A stretch of DNA of 64,000 nt from Vibrio coralliirubri (GCF_024347375.1 NZ_AP025470.1:1612001-1676000); one strand, 5' to 3'. Counted from the stretch's first letter, positions 54,818 to 64,000 are shown. Made by a program: numbers and translations. Notes: generated by a model from the sequence alone, not told the origin.

Positions 54818-55513
54818 ATGAAAAAAGCAGTGGTAGTATTCAGTGGTGGTCAAGACTCAACAACGTGTCTTGTTCAGGCATTAAAAGAGTATGATGAAGT
54901 TCATGCGATTACGTTTGATTATGGTCAGCGCCATAGACTCGAGATTGAAGTTGCGGAGTCATTGTCGAAAGAACTTGGTGTGAAAGCGCATAAAGTGATG
55001 GATGTGACTCTGTTGAATGAACTGGCTATCAGCTCTTTGACTCGTGAAGATATTCCTGTGTCTCATGAGCTGCAAGAGAATGGGCTGCCGAACTCATTCG
55101 TTCCTGGTCGTAATATTCTATTTCTAACTCTAGCGGGTATTTACGCTTACCAAATCGGTGCTGAAACCGTGATTACAGGTGTGTGTGAAACAGACTTTTC
55201 TGGTTACCCTGATTGCCGTAATGACTTTGTGAAGGCGATGAACTCTGCACTTGTACAAGGTATGGATAAGCAGCTTGATATCAAAACACCGCTAATGTGG
55301 TTAAACAAGGCTGAGACATGGGCGTTAGCAGACCAGTACTCAGCACTTGAGCTTGTTAGAAACAAAACACTGACTTGTTACAACGGCATTGTTGGTGATG
55401 GCTGTGGCGATTGTCCGGCATGTGAACTACGTAAAGTTGGCCTTAACGATTACCTCGGTGGTCGCGAAAGCATTATGGCTGAGTTGGTTCGCAAACAGGC
55501 TGAGAATAAATAA
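54818..55513 (+). CDS. queC: QueC, 7-cyano-7-deazaguanine synthase
   Basis: Converts the QueE product to preQ0 using ATP and ammonia. 231 residues. The PP-loop SGGQDSTTC is at the N-terminus and the zinc site is the Cys cluster [11 protein letters not shown] near the C-terminus, preceded by TCYNG. The substrate segment [10 protein letters not shown] is conserved. The last 41 bases overlap, tail to tail, with the 3' end of the diguanylate cyclase gene on the other strand. Confidence 0.96.
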   Translation: MKKAVVVFSGGQDSTTCLVQALKEYDEVHAITFDYGQRHRLEIEVAESLSKELGVKAHKVMDVTLLNELAISSLTREDIPVSHELQENGLPNSFVPGRNILFLTLAGIYAYQIGAETVITGVCETDFSGYPDCRNDFVKAMNSALVQGMDKQLDIKTPLMWLNKAETWALADQYSALELVRNKTLTCYNGIVGDGCGDCPACELRKVGLNDYLGGRESIMAELVRKQAENK

Positions 55514-57500
55514 TCTCAGGTAAATCAATCGGTTCGTTATATGCATCAATAATACAGTTTCGACCGTTGCTTTTGGCTTGATAGAGCGCTTGGTCAAGCA
55601 CTGAATACAAGTCATCAAAGTCACTTAATGCGTTTGAGGTTGCTAGATAAGCAAAACTCGCGGTCACATTAAGTGACTTTTTGCTTTCTGATAAGAAGAC
55701 AGTACTTGAAATGGCGTAGTGCAACTCTTCAACGCGTTCTCGTACCTCTGCTGGTTTGGTATCGGTTAACATGATGACAAATTCTTCTCCCCCTAAGCGA
55801 CCAAACAATTCACCATTCACTAAGTGTTTTCTAATTTTCTCACTAATATGGACCAGGGCTCGGTCACCAGTAGGGTGCCCATGCTCATCGTTAATCTTCT
55901 TAAACTTATCGAGATCGAGCAGTACGAGCACATGCTGTTTGTCCGTCCCTTTACAGCGTTTCACTCTTTTGATTCTTCGAATTATCTCAGTTCGGCTATA
56001 TGCTTTCGTTAAGCCATCAATTGCTGCTTTTGCGCGAACCGTTTTGTTTACCAATACCGTAAAGCTTGCAGCACAAAGCAACAAAATAACAACGATGTTG
56101 TACATCCATCTTTGATGTTCCATTTTTTCAATTTGAACGCGGTCGATTTTCGCCTGATGTGTCAGGAAAGAGCTTTCCAGTTCCTGCTCATATTTGGCTT
56201 GCGTTAAGCCGAGTGCTTCGAGTGCGAGTCTATTATCTATGTCTCTAGCTTCCATTTGTATTGATGAGTATCGCTGGTAGAAATAGAAAGCTTGTTGGTA
56301 ATCGCCGAGTGATTGATGAATATCTGAAAGCTGCAGAAGTGACTGCGCGATGTATTTATGCCTTTTGACTCGTTCTGCTATTTCTAGCGCTTGTTGAGCA
56401 TAGTTGAGCGCTTCAGTTGGCAGTTTCTGTTCTTCGAACATATCGCTGATCGCCAAGTAAGCATTGATGCGAATGACATCATTGCTCAGTTCGCTCGAAG
56501 CTGAAAGAGACTCGATTAGGTAGGCTCTCGCCACATCATAGTCTTTCGTTTGAGTGTATGCTTTTCCTAAGCCAAGATTTGTTAGTGCGATACCGTAGCT
56601 ATGCGACGTTGCGCTCAACAGTGTTCTTGCTGTCTGAAAGTGGTGAATTGCTAGGTCACTTTGCTCTTGGTTAAGGTAGAGATCCGCAAGGCTGTGATGC
56701 ACTTGTGCTTTCATTAAATCTGAAGCGTTTGCTCTGAGAATGAGAGCTTCATCTAGATACTCCGCCGATTTTTCATATTGCTTTAATTCTTTGAGCAAGT
56801 TACCCACATCGTTGTAAACCCCTGAAATATCATGTCCTTGTGGAAATACGTTTATCAGTGATAGGTAGGTGTCTAGTGAAGCTTGATAGTCACTGCGGAA
56901 ATGGTGATTGTTGGCGATGACTCGATAAGTCCCAAATTTTGGCAATACAGGGTCAGCGATGTCATGTAAATCTGATTGAAGCGCAGAGCAGTAATAGTTT
57001 GCTTGATGATATTTAGCTTGTTCGTTAAGCGATCGGCATAGCTGGTACTTTAGTAAGGCTTTACCAGTTAAATCACTGCGAGATTGCATTTTCGCCAAAA
57101 GTGTTAGAAAGCCTTGTTGTGCTTGTTCATATTGGCCTTTGCCGTCTTTCATCAGAGCAGAAATAAACGCTGTTTCTATCGCTTGGTAGTCGCTGTCGTT
57201 TGAAGCAATTCCGTAAAACGGCTGATCTCGGTGGCTCATGTATTGATACTGAAGAGACGCAAGGTAAAGCTTATCTCCATAAACCGTTGAGCCGATGTAG
57301 CGTGTTTGCAGCATGTTTAATGCGCGCTCAGGAGAGTGGTTTAAAGTAGAGAGATAAAGCGCGTTCCAATCAGCATTTGGAGTAGAACTTAGATTGGAGG
57401 TATAGACTGGTGAATTGTGGTCACGATCTGATGTTGATACTTGGCTATAAGAACAAAAGCTAATGAATAGTAGAAAGGTAACAAAAACGAAGTGATTCAC
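55473..57500 (-). CDS. TPR-containing GGDEF diguanylate cyclase
   Basis: 675 residues. A signal sequence (to about 20) exports a long region of TPR-like helical repeats (about 80-430; for example [45 protein letters not shown]). One membrane helix lies near 465-488, then a cytoplasmic GGDEF domain with GGEEF near 570. The signature suggests it makes c-di-GMP. The inhibitory RxxD motif expected just before it reads VNGE, so product feedback is probably absent. Start is GTG 57500 with a weak ribosome site. The last 14 codons overlap queC antisense, and a 20-residue tail follows the domain. Confidence 0.9.
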   Translation of the reverse strand: MNHFVFVTFLLFISFCSYSQVSTSDRDHNSPVYTSNLSSTPNADWNALYLSTLNHSPERALNMLQTRYIGSTVYGDKLYLASLQYQYMSHRDQPFYGIASNDSDYQAIETAFISALMKDGKGQYEQAQQGFLTLLAKMQSRSDLTGKALLKYQLCRSLNEQAKYHQANYYCSALQSDLHDIADPVLPKFGTYRVIANNHHFRSDYQASLDTYLSLINVFPQGHDISGVYNDVGNLLKELKQYEKSAEYLDEALILRANASDLMKAQVHHSLADLYLNQEQSDLAIHHFQTARTLLSATSHSYGIALTNLGLGKAYTQTKDYDVARAYLIESLSASSELSNDVIRINAYLAISDMFEEQKLPTEALNYAQQALEIAERVKRHKYIAQSLLQLSDIHQSLGDYQQAFYFYQRYSSIQMEARDIDNRLALEALGLTQAKYEQELESSFLTHQAKIDRVQIEKMEHQRWMYNIVVILLLCAASFTVLVNKTVRAKAAIDGLTKAYSRTEIIRRIKRVKRCKGTDKQHVLVLLDLDKFKKINDEHGHPTGDRALVHISEKIRKHLVNGELFGRLGGEEFVIMLTDTKPAEVRERVEELHYAISSTVFLSESKKSLNVTASFAYLATSNALSDFDDLYSVLDQALYQAKSNGRNCIIDAYNEPIDLPEIIYSQPVCEPTQP

Positions 57501-57625
57501 AAGAGACGATCAATCAGATAAAGAACGATATTCTATTATTAGTTTGATGTTGCTTCAAATTTTGAATGGTGCGGCTACGAGGTTATGCGAGGTAGGTCTC
57601 TAATTTATTGATACTAATCAGAGGT

Positions 57626-57656
57626 ATATCGGTCGCACGATTCGCGCGACCGATAT
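57626..57656. repeat. Perfect GC-rich hairpin after the DUF2750-like gene
   Basis: ATATCGGTCGC and GCGACCGATAT form an 11-bp perfect stem with a 9-base loop, directly beyond the stop of the minus-strand gene at 57663. No U run follows on the minus strand, so it may be a weak terminator or an mRNA-end stabiliser. Confidence 0.6.
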
Positions 57657-57662
57657 CGGAAA

Positions 57663-58013
57663 TTAGATGTATAATTTCGCTAGGTCAGAAGGCTCAAGTT
57701 CTTTGCCTTCTAATGTTGCATTCCAGTTAGTACCAACAAGAACGCCGTCTTCAGCAAGAGTCAGTAACCAATCTTCTACAAAGATATCTAGTGGAATTTC
57801 TAATACTTCGAAGTCAGCCCACTCTTCAACGTTGTGAGTTTGAGCATCTTCTTTTGAAGACCAGAATGGCATCACTTCGCTGTTTTCGAATTCACTTGAG
57901 TCACATGCTAGCCAACCTTCTTCGTTGCGAAGGCCCCATACCAGTTTAGTTTCTTGTGTTTCAGAAACGAAAAGTTCTAGATTTGCTTGAGTATCAGCTG
58001 TTAGTTTGCTCAT
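57663..58013 (-). CDS. DUF2750-like small cytoplasmic protein
   Basis: 116 residues, acidic, no signal or membrane segment. The arrangement (TKLVWGLRNEEGWLACDS, then MPFWSSKEDAQ and the C-terminal DGVLVGTNWNATLEGKELEP) matches the DUF2750 family as I remember it; no biochemical role is known to me. Monocistronic, with a hairpin after its stop codon. Confidence 0.75.
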   Translation of the reverse strand: MSKLTADTQANLELFVSETQETKLVWGLRNEEGWLACDSSEFENSEVMPFWSSKEDAQTHNVEEWADFEVLEIPLDIFVEDWLLTLAEDGVLVGTNWNATLEGKELEPSDLAKLYI

Positions 58014-58091
58014 GGATTAATTCTCTATGTTGATAACGTGGCAAGATTAACATTATAGACGGCTTAGGTATATGCTATTCAAGGAATTATC

Positions 58092-58133
58092 ACCATACTG
58101 AAACGTTAACTTAAGATAACGTTTCAGTACGGT
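58092..58133. repeat. Long hairpin after the OmpA-like gene
   Basis: 17-base arms with one mismatch (58092-58108 with 58117-58133) and an 8-base loop, 16 bases beyond the stop codon of the minus-strand OmpA-like gene. Terminator-like but without a U run. Confidence 0.6.
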
Positions 58134-58148
58134 ATAAGCAGGGTAAGC

Positions 58149-58766
58149 CTACTTTTTAATTTTGGTGAAGATGTGCCATTCTTCTTTGATATTACCCTTA
58201 AATCCAACAACGGAAGCAACAACTTTTCGATGCAGTGCGTGATTGATTTGAGTGTCATCGCTGCTGAATTCAGAATCACCATGACCGACGATGTTGACTC
58301 TAGATGGCTGAATACCGTTGCTGATTAGCGCACGTCTTACATGCGATGCACGTTCCTTCGAAAGCTTTAGGTTGTGTGCCGCGTTGCCTACTTTGCTGGC
58401 ATAACCTTGTAATTCAATACTGGTACTTTCGTAGCGCTTCAAAAACGCAGCCATTTGGCGTATCTGCCCTAGAAAGACAGGGTTTATTTCCGTGGAATTA
58501 TTAGCGAAGAGTATATGCAGCTCTTTCTTTTCCGATGACTCGAAATATGAACCACAACCGTCGTTATCGATCTCGGCACCAATTTGCGTATCGGGACATA
58601 AATCTCGCGCGTTGATTACACCGTCATTGTCATCATCTTGAAGATCGTAAATTTGAGTAACAGGCGGAAGAGCGCGATATTCAAATTCTTCCTCGTTGTT
58701 TTCAGCTAAAGCATTGGCAGATACAACCACGAAGCAAAGCGATAATACTGTGTTGGTAAGCTTCAT
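58149..58766 (-). CDS. OmpA-family peptidoglycan-binding protein of the adhesin secretion locus
   Basis: 205 residues with a signal peptide (cleavage near ALA-E, residue 21), a short calcium-type repeat DLQDDDNDGVINARDLCPDT (thrombospondin type 3-like) and an OmpA domain from about 85 (LHILFANNSTEI, LQGYASKVGNAAHNLKLSKERA, RVNIVGHGDSE). Such proteins hold an outer-membrane complex to the cell wall. A TAATG overlap couples it to the TolC-like gene, so it likely acts with that channel in exporting or anchoring the adhesin encoded divergently. Confidence 0.87.
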   Translation of the reverse strand: MKLTNTVLSLCFVVVSANALAENNEEEFEYRALPPVTQIYDLQDDDNDGVINARDLCPDTQIGAEIDNDGCGSYFESSEKKELHILFANNSTEINPVFLGQIRQMAAFLKRYESTSIELQGYASKVGNAAHNLKLSKERASHVRRALISNGIQPSRVNIVGHGDSEFSSDDTQINHALHRKVVASVVGFKGNIKEEWHIFTKIKK

Positions 58767-60100
58767 TAATATTCCACCTTTTCATTCCATTCTTCTGGGA
58801 TCTCAACTCGTAAACCGATGAGTAGGTTACCTGTTGCGTTCATTACGCGATATTTTGCGTATTGCTCGTCATACTTAGCATCTAAATAGCCTTTACGAGC
58901 TTCGAATAATTCATTCTCGGTGTTAAGCAAGTCGAGAAGGGTACGCTTACCGATGCGGTATTGTTTCTCATACGAGATTACCGTGTCTGATGCCGAGTCT
59001 ACGTGGTCAGATAGGAACTCTTTTTGCTGAACAGTTAAATCAAGTGCGCTCCATGAAAGACGCAGACTCTCCTCAACATTGCGATAAGTGCTTTCGCGAA
59101 GGTCTTTGGCTTTGTTGAGTTGGTAGGCTGCACTTTCTGCGCGGTCTTGATCCGAACCACCATTGTAAAGGTTGTATCTTAAACGAACCATCGCAGAAAA
59201 CTCATCGCTGCTGCCTTCTGTACCACCAGCGTCATCACGCCAAGTTTGAGCGGCTTCAAAAGAAACAGTCGGGTAGTTGGTGCTTTTGGATTGTTTGTAC
59301 TGGAACTTCGCCGAGTCAACATCGGCTTGTGCAATCTTGATGACTGGGTGCTGGTTAAACGCTTTTGCCAACGCACCATCAACGGTATAAGGAATCGCGC
59401 CCACATCTGCGCGAGGGAAGGTCAACCCTAACGGAGATTGACCGACAATTCTTTTAAACTGTGTATGTGTATCAAACAGGTTGTTTTGAGCAGCAAGCAA
59501 ATTCCCGTGCGCTTTCGCAATACGAGCCTCAACTTGTGACATATCTGCGGTTGAACCAATACCTGATTCCACGCGCTTACGAATATCGTTATATATCTCT
59601 TTGTGCGTCGCTAAGTTACTTTCCGAAAGAGAGAGCACTTCATAGGCTTTCACTGCATCAAGATAAACCTTTGTGACTTCTAAAGCGATGTCTTGCGCGT
59701 TAGATAGTAGTTGATAGCGCACGGACTCTGCATCAGCCGCAGTACGGTCGATACCATTGGATGTATTAGCGCCATCCCATATTAACTGGGTCAAGGTGAT
59801 CGTTGCTTCTTTTCTAGTCAGATCGGTAGTGTTTTGGTTGGTTGCAAGATCAGTATGTTCATAACCAATCCCACCATCTAAGTCTATACTTGGTCGATAA
59901 GCACCACCAGAAGCGTCGTTAAGATAACGCTTACTGATATATTCGTTATAAGCACTTTTGATTTCAGGGTTACTTTCTAAAGTAAACGCAACGGCTTGCT
60001 CTAAGGTTTGTGCTGTTGTCGGCAAACTTAGCGCTATAGCTAACCCTAATGTTGTCGTTTGAATGTAATTCAATTTCCATCTCTCCAAATTGGACTGCAT
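58766..60100 (-). CDS. TolC-family outer-membrane channel (LapE-like) for adhesin secretion
   Basis: 444 residues with a signal peptide ending TAQT-L and two repeats of the outer-membrane efflux/secretion domain: TLEQAVAFTLESNPEIKSAYNEY at the start, RVESGIGSTADMSQVEARIA in the first half and YEKQYRIGKRTLLDLLNTENELFEA in the second, all typical of type I secretion channels. It would form the outer-membrane pore used by an ABC transporter to export the neighbouring giant adhesin. Start: ATG 60100, or TTG 60073, which has a much better ribosome site (GGAGAG) and still keeps the signal peptide. The ABC transporter and membrane fusion genes are not in the window. Confidence 0.9.
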   Translation of the reverse strand: MQSNLERWKLNYIQTTTLGLAIALSLPTTAQTLEQAVAFTLESNPEIKSAYNEYISKRYLNDASGGAYRPSIDLDGGIGYEHTDLATNQNTTDLTRKEATITLTQLIWDGANTSNGIDRTAADAESVRYQLLSNAQDIALEVTKVYLDAVKAYEVLSLSESNLATHKEIYNDIRKRVESGIGSTADMSQVEARIAKAHGNLLAAQNNLFDTHTQFKRIVGQSPLGLTFPRADVGAIPYTVDGALAKAFNQHPVIKIAQADVDSAKFQYKQSKSTNYPTVSFEAAQTWRDDAGGTEGSSDEFSAMVRLRYNLYNGGSDQDRAESAAYQLNKAKDLRESTYRNVEESLRLSWSALDLTVQQKEFLSDHVDSASDTVISYEKQYRIGKRTLLDLLNTENELFEARKGYLDAKYDEQYAKYRVMNATGNLLIGLRVEIPEEWNEKVEY

Positions 60101-60475
60101 CTAAACCTACGCTTTTTAATGTGCTAGATACGAAATTTAGATGAACCGCCAAAAATATAACGTTCGCTCGAGAAGCTACCGTAAATGGTTGTAAAGTTGT
60201 TAACAGCTTACTGTGCGCTTTATGATGATTTTAAGAGCGTCAATTTTACGTTTTAAGCTGTGTTATTTTTCGCAAACACAATAACTTATATTGATAGTGT
60301 GAGCACTTTCATTATTGTGTGATGTGATCAGCGTCATTACCTTGGCACTCGGTTTGTTAAATACTAGATTCATAACTAGGAATGATGTGACGTTAAATGT
60401 TATATTTTAAAGAATTATATAAATAAGATGTCACAAAATTGACGTGGCAAGCGAAAATTGGTTTTAGGGGTTGAT
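60101..60475. promoter_or_regulatory. Divergent promoter region between the TolC-like channel and the giant adhesin
   Basis: A 375-base spacer, AT-rich, that should contain promoters for both directions. Candidate -10 boxes occur (TATATT near 60400 on the plus strand), but I cannot pair them with good -35 boxes, and see no clear palindromic operator. No small gene seen. Confidence 0.45.
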
Positions 60476-63400
60476 ATGGACATTACAGCATTGAATTTGA
60501 CTGGTGCACTTGCATTGGGTCAGCGCATTGTTATTTCAGTGGATGGCACGGTTAGAGTACTTGAAGACGGAGAGCCTCTTCAGGCTGGAGATGTAACTCT
60601 TGAATCTCAAAATACACCTAATGAACCTCAGGTATCAGTTAAGCGTTTTTCACCTGAAGATGGTGAAGTTGAACTAGACCAAGATATCGCAAATATCTTT
60701 GCCGCATTAGAAGAAGGCCAAGACCCTACAGAGTTAGGAGATGAGTTCGCTACCGCTGCTGGTCAAAATGGTTCTAGCTTAGCAACTAGTGGGACTGTAG
60801 AACGAGACGGTGAAGAAACGACCCCAGGAACCGAATTTATAACAACGGGATTTGAAGCGCTGGGCATGTCTCGTACTCAAAGCTTAAGCCTGCTAGAGCA
60901 ATTCCGATTCGCACAACAAGAGCCAATTTTTGTAGACCTTTCTTTTAGCGCGCTTGAAGATGCAGTAAGTGCGTCTGTTCCAGAAGATACTTTGTTAAAC
61001 GGACAGTTAACTGCGACCGATGCAAATAATGACCTTCTTACCTTCTCAGTTGAATCAGGCCCTTCTAACGGTAGCCTTACCCTAAATGAAGATGGCTCTT
61101 GGCAATACACTCCAGATGCAAACTATAACGGCCCAGATAGCTTCCAAGTTATCGTGACGGATGAAACTGGTCTGACAGACACGTTAACTGTCACAATTGA
61201 TGTTACGCCAGTGAATGATCCAGCAACAGTGAGCGATGATAGCGGTAATGTTGTAGAGGATGATGATACTGCTGATGTAGCTACGGGCACCTTAACCATT
61301 GCCGATGTCGATGAAAGTGAAGCGTTTGTTCAACCTTTCGCTATTACAAATGAATACGGTACGTTCTCGGTAGATCGTGATGGAAACTGGTCATTCACTA
61401 TAGATAATACCAGTGTAGCCATTCAATCATTATCTGATGGTGAATCTATCCCGCTCTCATTTGATGTAACGTCTGTAGACGGCACTGGCACAGGTACGGT
61501 GACAGTGGTTGTGAAAGGCACCAATGACACAGCCACCGTTGGTGAAGGCCAGGGTGACGTTGATGACGGTCGTGTTAAAGAGGATGCACCGACAACGGTA
61601 GCCGAAGGCAAACTGACGGTCAGCGATGCAGACGAAGGTGAATCAGAGCTTAAACCTCAGACGATCGAAAACGAGTACGGCACGTTCAAAGTGAACGCGG
61701 ACGGTACTTGGAGCTTCACGATTGATAACACCAAGCCGGCGGTACAAAGTCTGCCAGAGGGCGAAGAAGTCCCACTGTCATTTGCTGTTGAGTCATTAGA
61801 TGGAACAGGGAAAGCGACCGTTAACGTTATTGTTGAAGGTACGAACGATTTAGCAACCGTTGACAATCAACGTGGTGTCGTAACAGAAGACAAGAAATCA
61901 GAAGTGAGTGGTCAGCTTGATATTTCTGATGCTGATGCAGGCGAAGCACTGGTTGTCGCACAACCTGACGTTAAGACCGATTACGGCGTGTTCAACCTAA
62001 ATCCCGATGGTAGCTGGTCATTCAAACTTGATAATGACAGTGTACAGTCCATGGCTAAGGGTGAGAAACTTGTCCTTAAATTCCCAGTAGAGTCGGTTGA
62101 TACTACCGGTAATGCAGTCATTAAAGTTGTGATTAAAGGCACGAATGATGCGCCTGAACTGACAGTAGATACTACGGGTTCCTTAACTGAAGATGCGAGT
62201 GCCACGCTAAGCAATAGCGGTACTCTTTCCGTTGAAGATGTAGACACTACGGATGACTACACCGTTGACAAGAGTTACAACAACGACATTGTTTGGAGCG
62301 GAGGGACTCTCACGGAAGATCAGAAGGCGACGTTGATTGCTCAGTTCTCCGTTGACAAATCAGGCTGGGGCTATGAGGTAGCGAACAGTGAAGTGGATTT
62401 CCTTGCAGAAGGTGAAACAGTCACCTTTAGCTACGACGTCATTGTGGACGATGGGAGCGGTGGCACTGATACAGAAAAAGTGACCATTTCGCTTAACGGT
62501 AAGAATGATGCGCCAGAACTTACGACAGTGACGGTAGGCAGTGTAACTGAAGATACCGACTCAGTGCTGAAAGACAGTGGTGCACTGTCATTTACTGACA
62601 AAGACATCACAGATACTGACCATGATATTGATGCGACGTACAAAGGTGATATCGAGTGGGATGGTGGAACATTAACTGATGAGCAGATACTCGCAATAAC
62701 AAAAGGCTTCACCGTTGATGGCGATAGCTGGGACTATGTTGTTGCGAACAGTGATGTCGATTTCTTGCCGGACGGCGATAAAGTGATATTTAGCTATGAT
62801 GTGATTGTTGATGACGGTAAAGGCGGTATAGATACAGAAACTGTGACTATCACAATTAACGGCACTAACGACAAGCCTGAGTTGACAGTTAATAGCGGTT
62901 CAGTAACTGAGAATGACACGCTTGCAACATTGAGCACTAGCGGCGAGTTGTCTGTAGAAGATAAAGATGCAACTGATGATTACACAGTTAGCAATAGTTA
63001 CAACGACGACATTGTTTGGAGTGGTGGTACGTTAACAGACGCACAAAAAGCCACGTTGATTGCTCAGTTCACGACGGACAAGTCGGGCTGGGACTACGAA
63101 GTTGCTAACAGTGACGTTGATTTCCTAGCGAAAGGCGAGACGGTCACCTTCAGCTATGACGTGACGGTAGACGATGGCAACGGTGGTACAGACACAGAAA
63201 CTGTGACTATCACAATTAACGGCACTAACGACAAGCCTGAGTTGACAGTTAATAGCGGTTCAGTAACTGAGAATGACACGCTTGCAACATTGAGCACTAG
63301 CGGCGAGTTGTCTGTAGAAGATAAAGATGCAACTGATGATTACACAGTTAGCAATAGTTACAACGACGACATTGTTTGGAGTGGTGGTACGTTAACAGAC

Positions 63401-64000
63401 GCACAAAAAGCCACGTTGATTGCTCAGTTCACGACGGACAAGTCGGGCTGGGACTACGAAGTTGCTAACAGTGACGTTGATTTCCTAGCGAAAGGCGAGA
63501 CGGTCACCTTCAGCTATGACGTGACGGTAGACGATGGCAACGGTGGTACAGACACAGAAACTGTGACTATCACAATTAACGGCACTAACGACAAGCCTGA
63601 GTTGACAGTTAATAGCGGTTCAGTAACTGAGAATGACACGCTTGCAACATTGAGCACCAGCGGCGAGTTGTCTGTAGAAGATAAAGATGCAACTGATGAT
63701 TACACAGTTAGCAATAGTTACAACGACGACATTGTTTGGAGTGGTGGTACGTTAACAGACGCACAAAAAGCCACGTTGATTGCTCAGTTCACGACGGATA
63801 AGTCGGGCTGGGACTACGAAGTTGCTAACAGTGACGTTGATTTCCTAGCGAAAGGCGAGACGGTCACCTTCAGCTATGACGTGACGGTAGACGATGGTAA
63901 CGGTGGTACAGACACAGAAACTGTGACTATCACAATTAACGGCACCAACGACAAGCCTGAGTTGACAGTCGATACTCAGGGTAGTGTTACAGAAGACTCC
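60476..64000 (+). CDS. Giant LapA/BapA-type repeat adhesin with an N-terminal retention module (3' end outside window)
   Basis: 1,175 codons are visible and open to the window end. ATG 60476 has AGGGG five bases upstream. Residues 1-100 resemble the LapA retention module (QRIVISVDGTVRVLEDGEPL) and contain TAAG at 93-96, the di-alanine site at which LapG-type periplasmic proteases cut such adhesins when c-di-GMP is low. A cadherin-like domain follows (near 60960-61215), then VCBS-like units (starting near 61215, 61523, 61847), then 120-residue Ig-like units with NDKPELTV, GGTLTDAQ and VDDGNGGTDTETVTI. The protein should be secreted by type I export through the neighbouring TolC-like channel and held in the outer membrane to promote attachment and biofilm. 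Confidence 0.93.
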   Translation, partial: MDITALNLTGALALGQRIVISVDGTVRVLEDGEPLQAGDVTLESQNTPNEPQVSVKRFSPEDGEVELDQDIANIFAALEEGQDPTELGDEFATAAGQNGSSLATSGTVERDGEETTPGTEFITTGFEALGMSRTQSLSLLEQFRFAQQEPIFVDLSFSALEDAVSASVPEDTLLNGQLTATDANNDLLTFSVESGPSNGSLTLNEDGSWQYTPDANYNGPDSFQVIVTDETGLTDTLTVTIDVTPVNDPATVSDDSGNVVEDDDTADVATGTLTIADVDESEAFVQPFAITNEYGTFSVDRDGNWSFTIDNTSVAIQSLSDGESIPLSFDVTSVDGTGTGTVTVVVKGTNDTATVGEGQGDVDDGRVKEDAPTTVAEGKLTVSDADEGESELKPQTIENEYGTFKVNADGTWSFTIDNTKPAVQSLPEGEEVPLSFAVESLDGTGKATVNVIVEGTNDLATVDNQRGVVTEDKKSEVSGQLDISDADAGEALVVAQPDVKTDYGVFNLNPDGSWSFKLDNDSVQSMAKGEKLVLKFPVESVDTTGNAVIKVVIKGTNDAPELTVDTTGSLTEDASATLSNSGTLSVEDVDTTDDYTVDKSYNNDIVWSGGTLTEDQKATLIAQFSVDKSGWGYEVANSEVDFLAEGETVTFSYDVIVDDGSGGTDTEKVTISLNGKNDAPELTTVTVGSVTEDTDSVLKDSGALSFTDKDITDTDHDIDATYKGDIEWDGGTLTDEQILAITKGFTVDGDSWDYVVANSDVDFLPDGDKVIFSYDVIVDDGKGGIDTETVTITINGTNDKPELTVNSGSVTENDTLATLSTSGELSVEDKDATDDYTVSNSYNDDIVWSGGTLTDAQKATLIAQFTTDKSGWDYEVANSDVDFLAKGETVTFSYDVTVDDGNGGTDTETVTITINGTNDKPELTVNSGSVTENDTLATLSTSGELSVEDKDATDDYTVSNSYNDDIVWSGGTLTDAQKATLIAQFTTDKSGWDYEVANSDVDFLAKGETVTFSYDVTVDDGNGGTDTETVTITINGTNDKPELTVNSGSVTENDTLATLSTSGELSVEDKDATDDYTVSNSYNDDIVWSGGTLTDAQKATLIAQFTTDKSGWDYEVANSDVDFLAKGETVTFSYDVTVDDGNGGTDTETVTITINGTNDKPELTVDTQGSVTEDS
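62834..63969 (+). repeat. 360-bp in-frame tandem repeats in the adhesin gene
   Basis: Three consecutive 360-bp units (120 codons each). At a lag of 360 bases the sequence is identical from 62834 to 63297, so the first two copies are the same; the third differs at about four bases (63658, 63799, 63898, 63946) and similarity stops near 63970. Two more diverged units of the same length lie before them (about 62145-62833). Confidence 0.95.

Noticed and set aside
62834..63969. CRISPR-like repeated DNA
   Set aside because: Repeats are 360 bp, contiguous, in frame and coding for Ig-like domains; there are no spacers.

Overview
The window looks like chromosomal DNA of a marine Vibrio, probably near the Splendidus clade. 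I base this on the gene content (a 13-component type VI secretion locus with embedded sensor/transporter genes, a prpB-prpC-acnD-prpF-prpE propionate operon, queE-queC, HD-GYP and GGDEF proteins, a Lap-type giant adhesin), moderate-to-low G+C and dense operons. The species is inferred; no search was run.

Layout. 1-2.9 kb, minus strand: a tripartite tricarboxylate transporter tctC-tctB-tctA, with tctA cut by the window start. 3.2-8.0 kb, minus: a response regulator with an HD-GYP output domain, followed by a large hybrid histidine kinase with two receiver domains and an HPt domain. 8.3-35.2 kb, minus: a complete type VI secretion system (T6SS). Transcription order is vgrG, a small associated gene, PAAR, then tssA, hcp, tssB, tssC, a second tssC-like gene, tssE, tssF, tssG, clpV, three unusual genes (a sensor-MFS fusion and two substrate-binding proteins), an FHA gene, tssJ, tssK, tssL with a SPOR tail, tssM and a Ser/Thr kinase. 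All thirteen core components are present and most junctions overlap or nearly touch, which points to one long transcript, possibly with vgrG-PAAR as a separate unit.

35.5-38.7 kb, plus: a membrane HD-GYP protein with a periplasmic Cache and solute-binding-like sensor. 38.74-40.20 kb: an IS4-family insertion sequence with degenerate inverted ends and two inward-facing terminators. 40.5-49.6 kb, plus: the 2-methylcitrate pathway under a GntR-family regulator, with clear palindromic operators around the regulator's own promoter. 49.7-53.0 kb, plus: small secreted protein, glycine-zipper lipoprotein, GNAT acetyltransferase and a Nudix protein fused to a degenerate PAP2 membrane domain. 53.1-58.0 kb: HAD phosphatase (minus), queE-queC (plus), a TPR-GGDEF diguanylate cyclase (minus, overlapping queC tail to tail) and a DUF2750-like protein (minus).

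58.1-64.0 kb: a TolC-family outer-membrane channel and an OmpA-like protein (minus), divergent from a giant repeat adhesin (plus) that leaves the window. The adhesin starts with a LapA-type retention module containing a TAAG putative LapG cleavage site, and carries 360-bp tandem repeats that are nearly identical at the DNA level.

Themes: cyclic-di-GMP appears four times (two HD-GYP proteins, one GGDEF protein, one adhesin of the class whose release is controlled by c-di-GMP). The most unusual part is the sensor-transporter/binding-protein trio inside the T6SS operon, together with a TssM lacking a Walker A motif and a TssL carrying a SPOR domain. No tRNA, rRNA or CRISPR array was seen.
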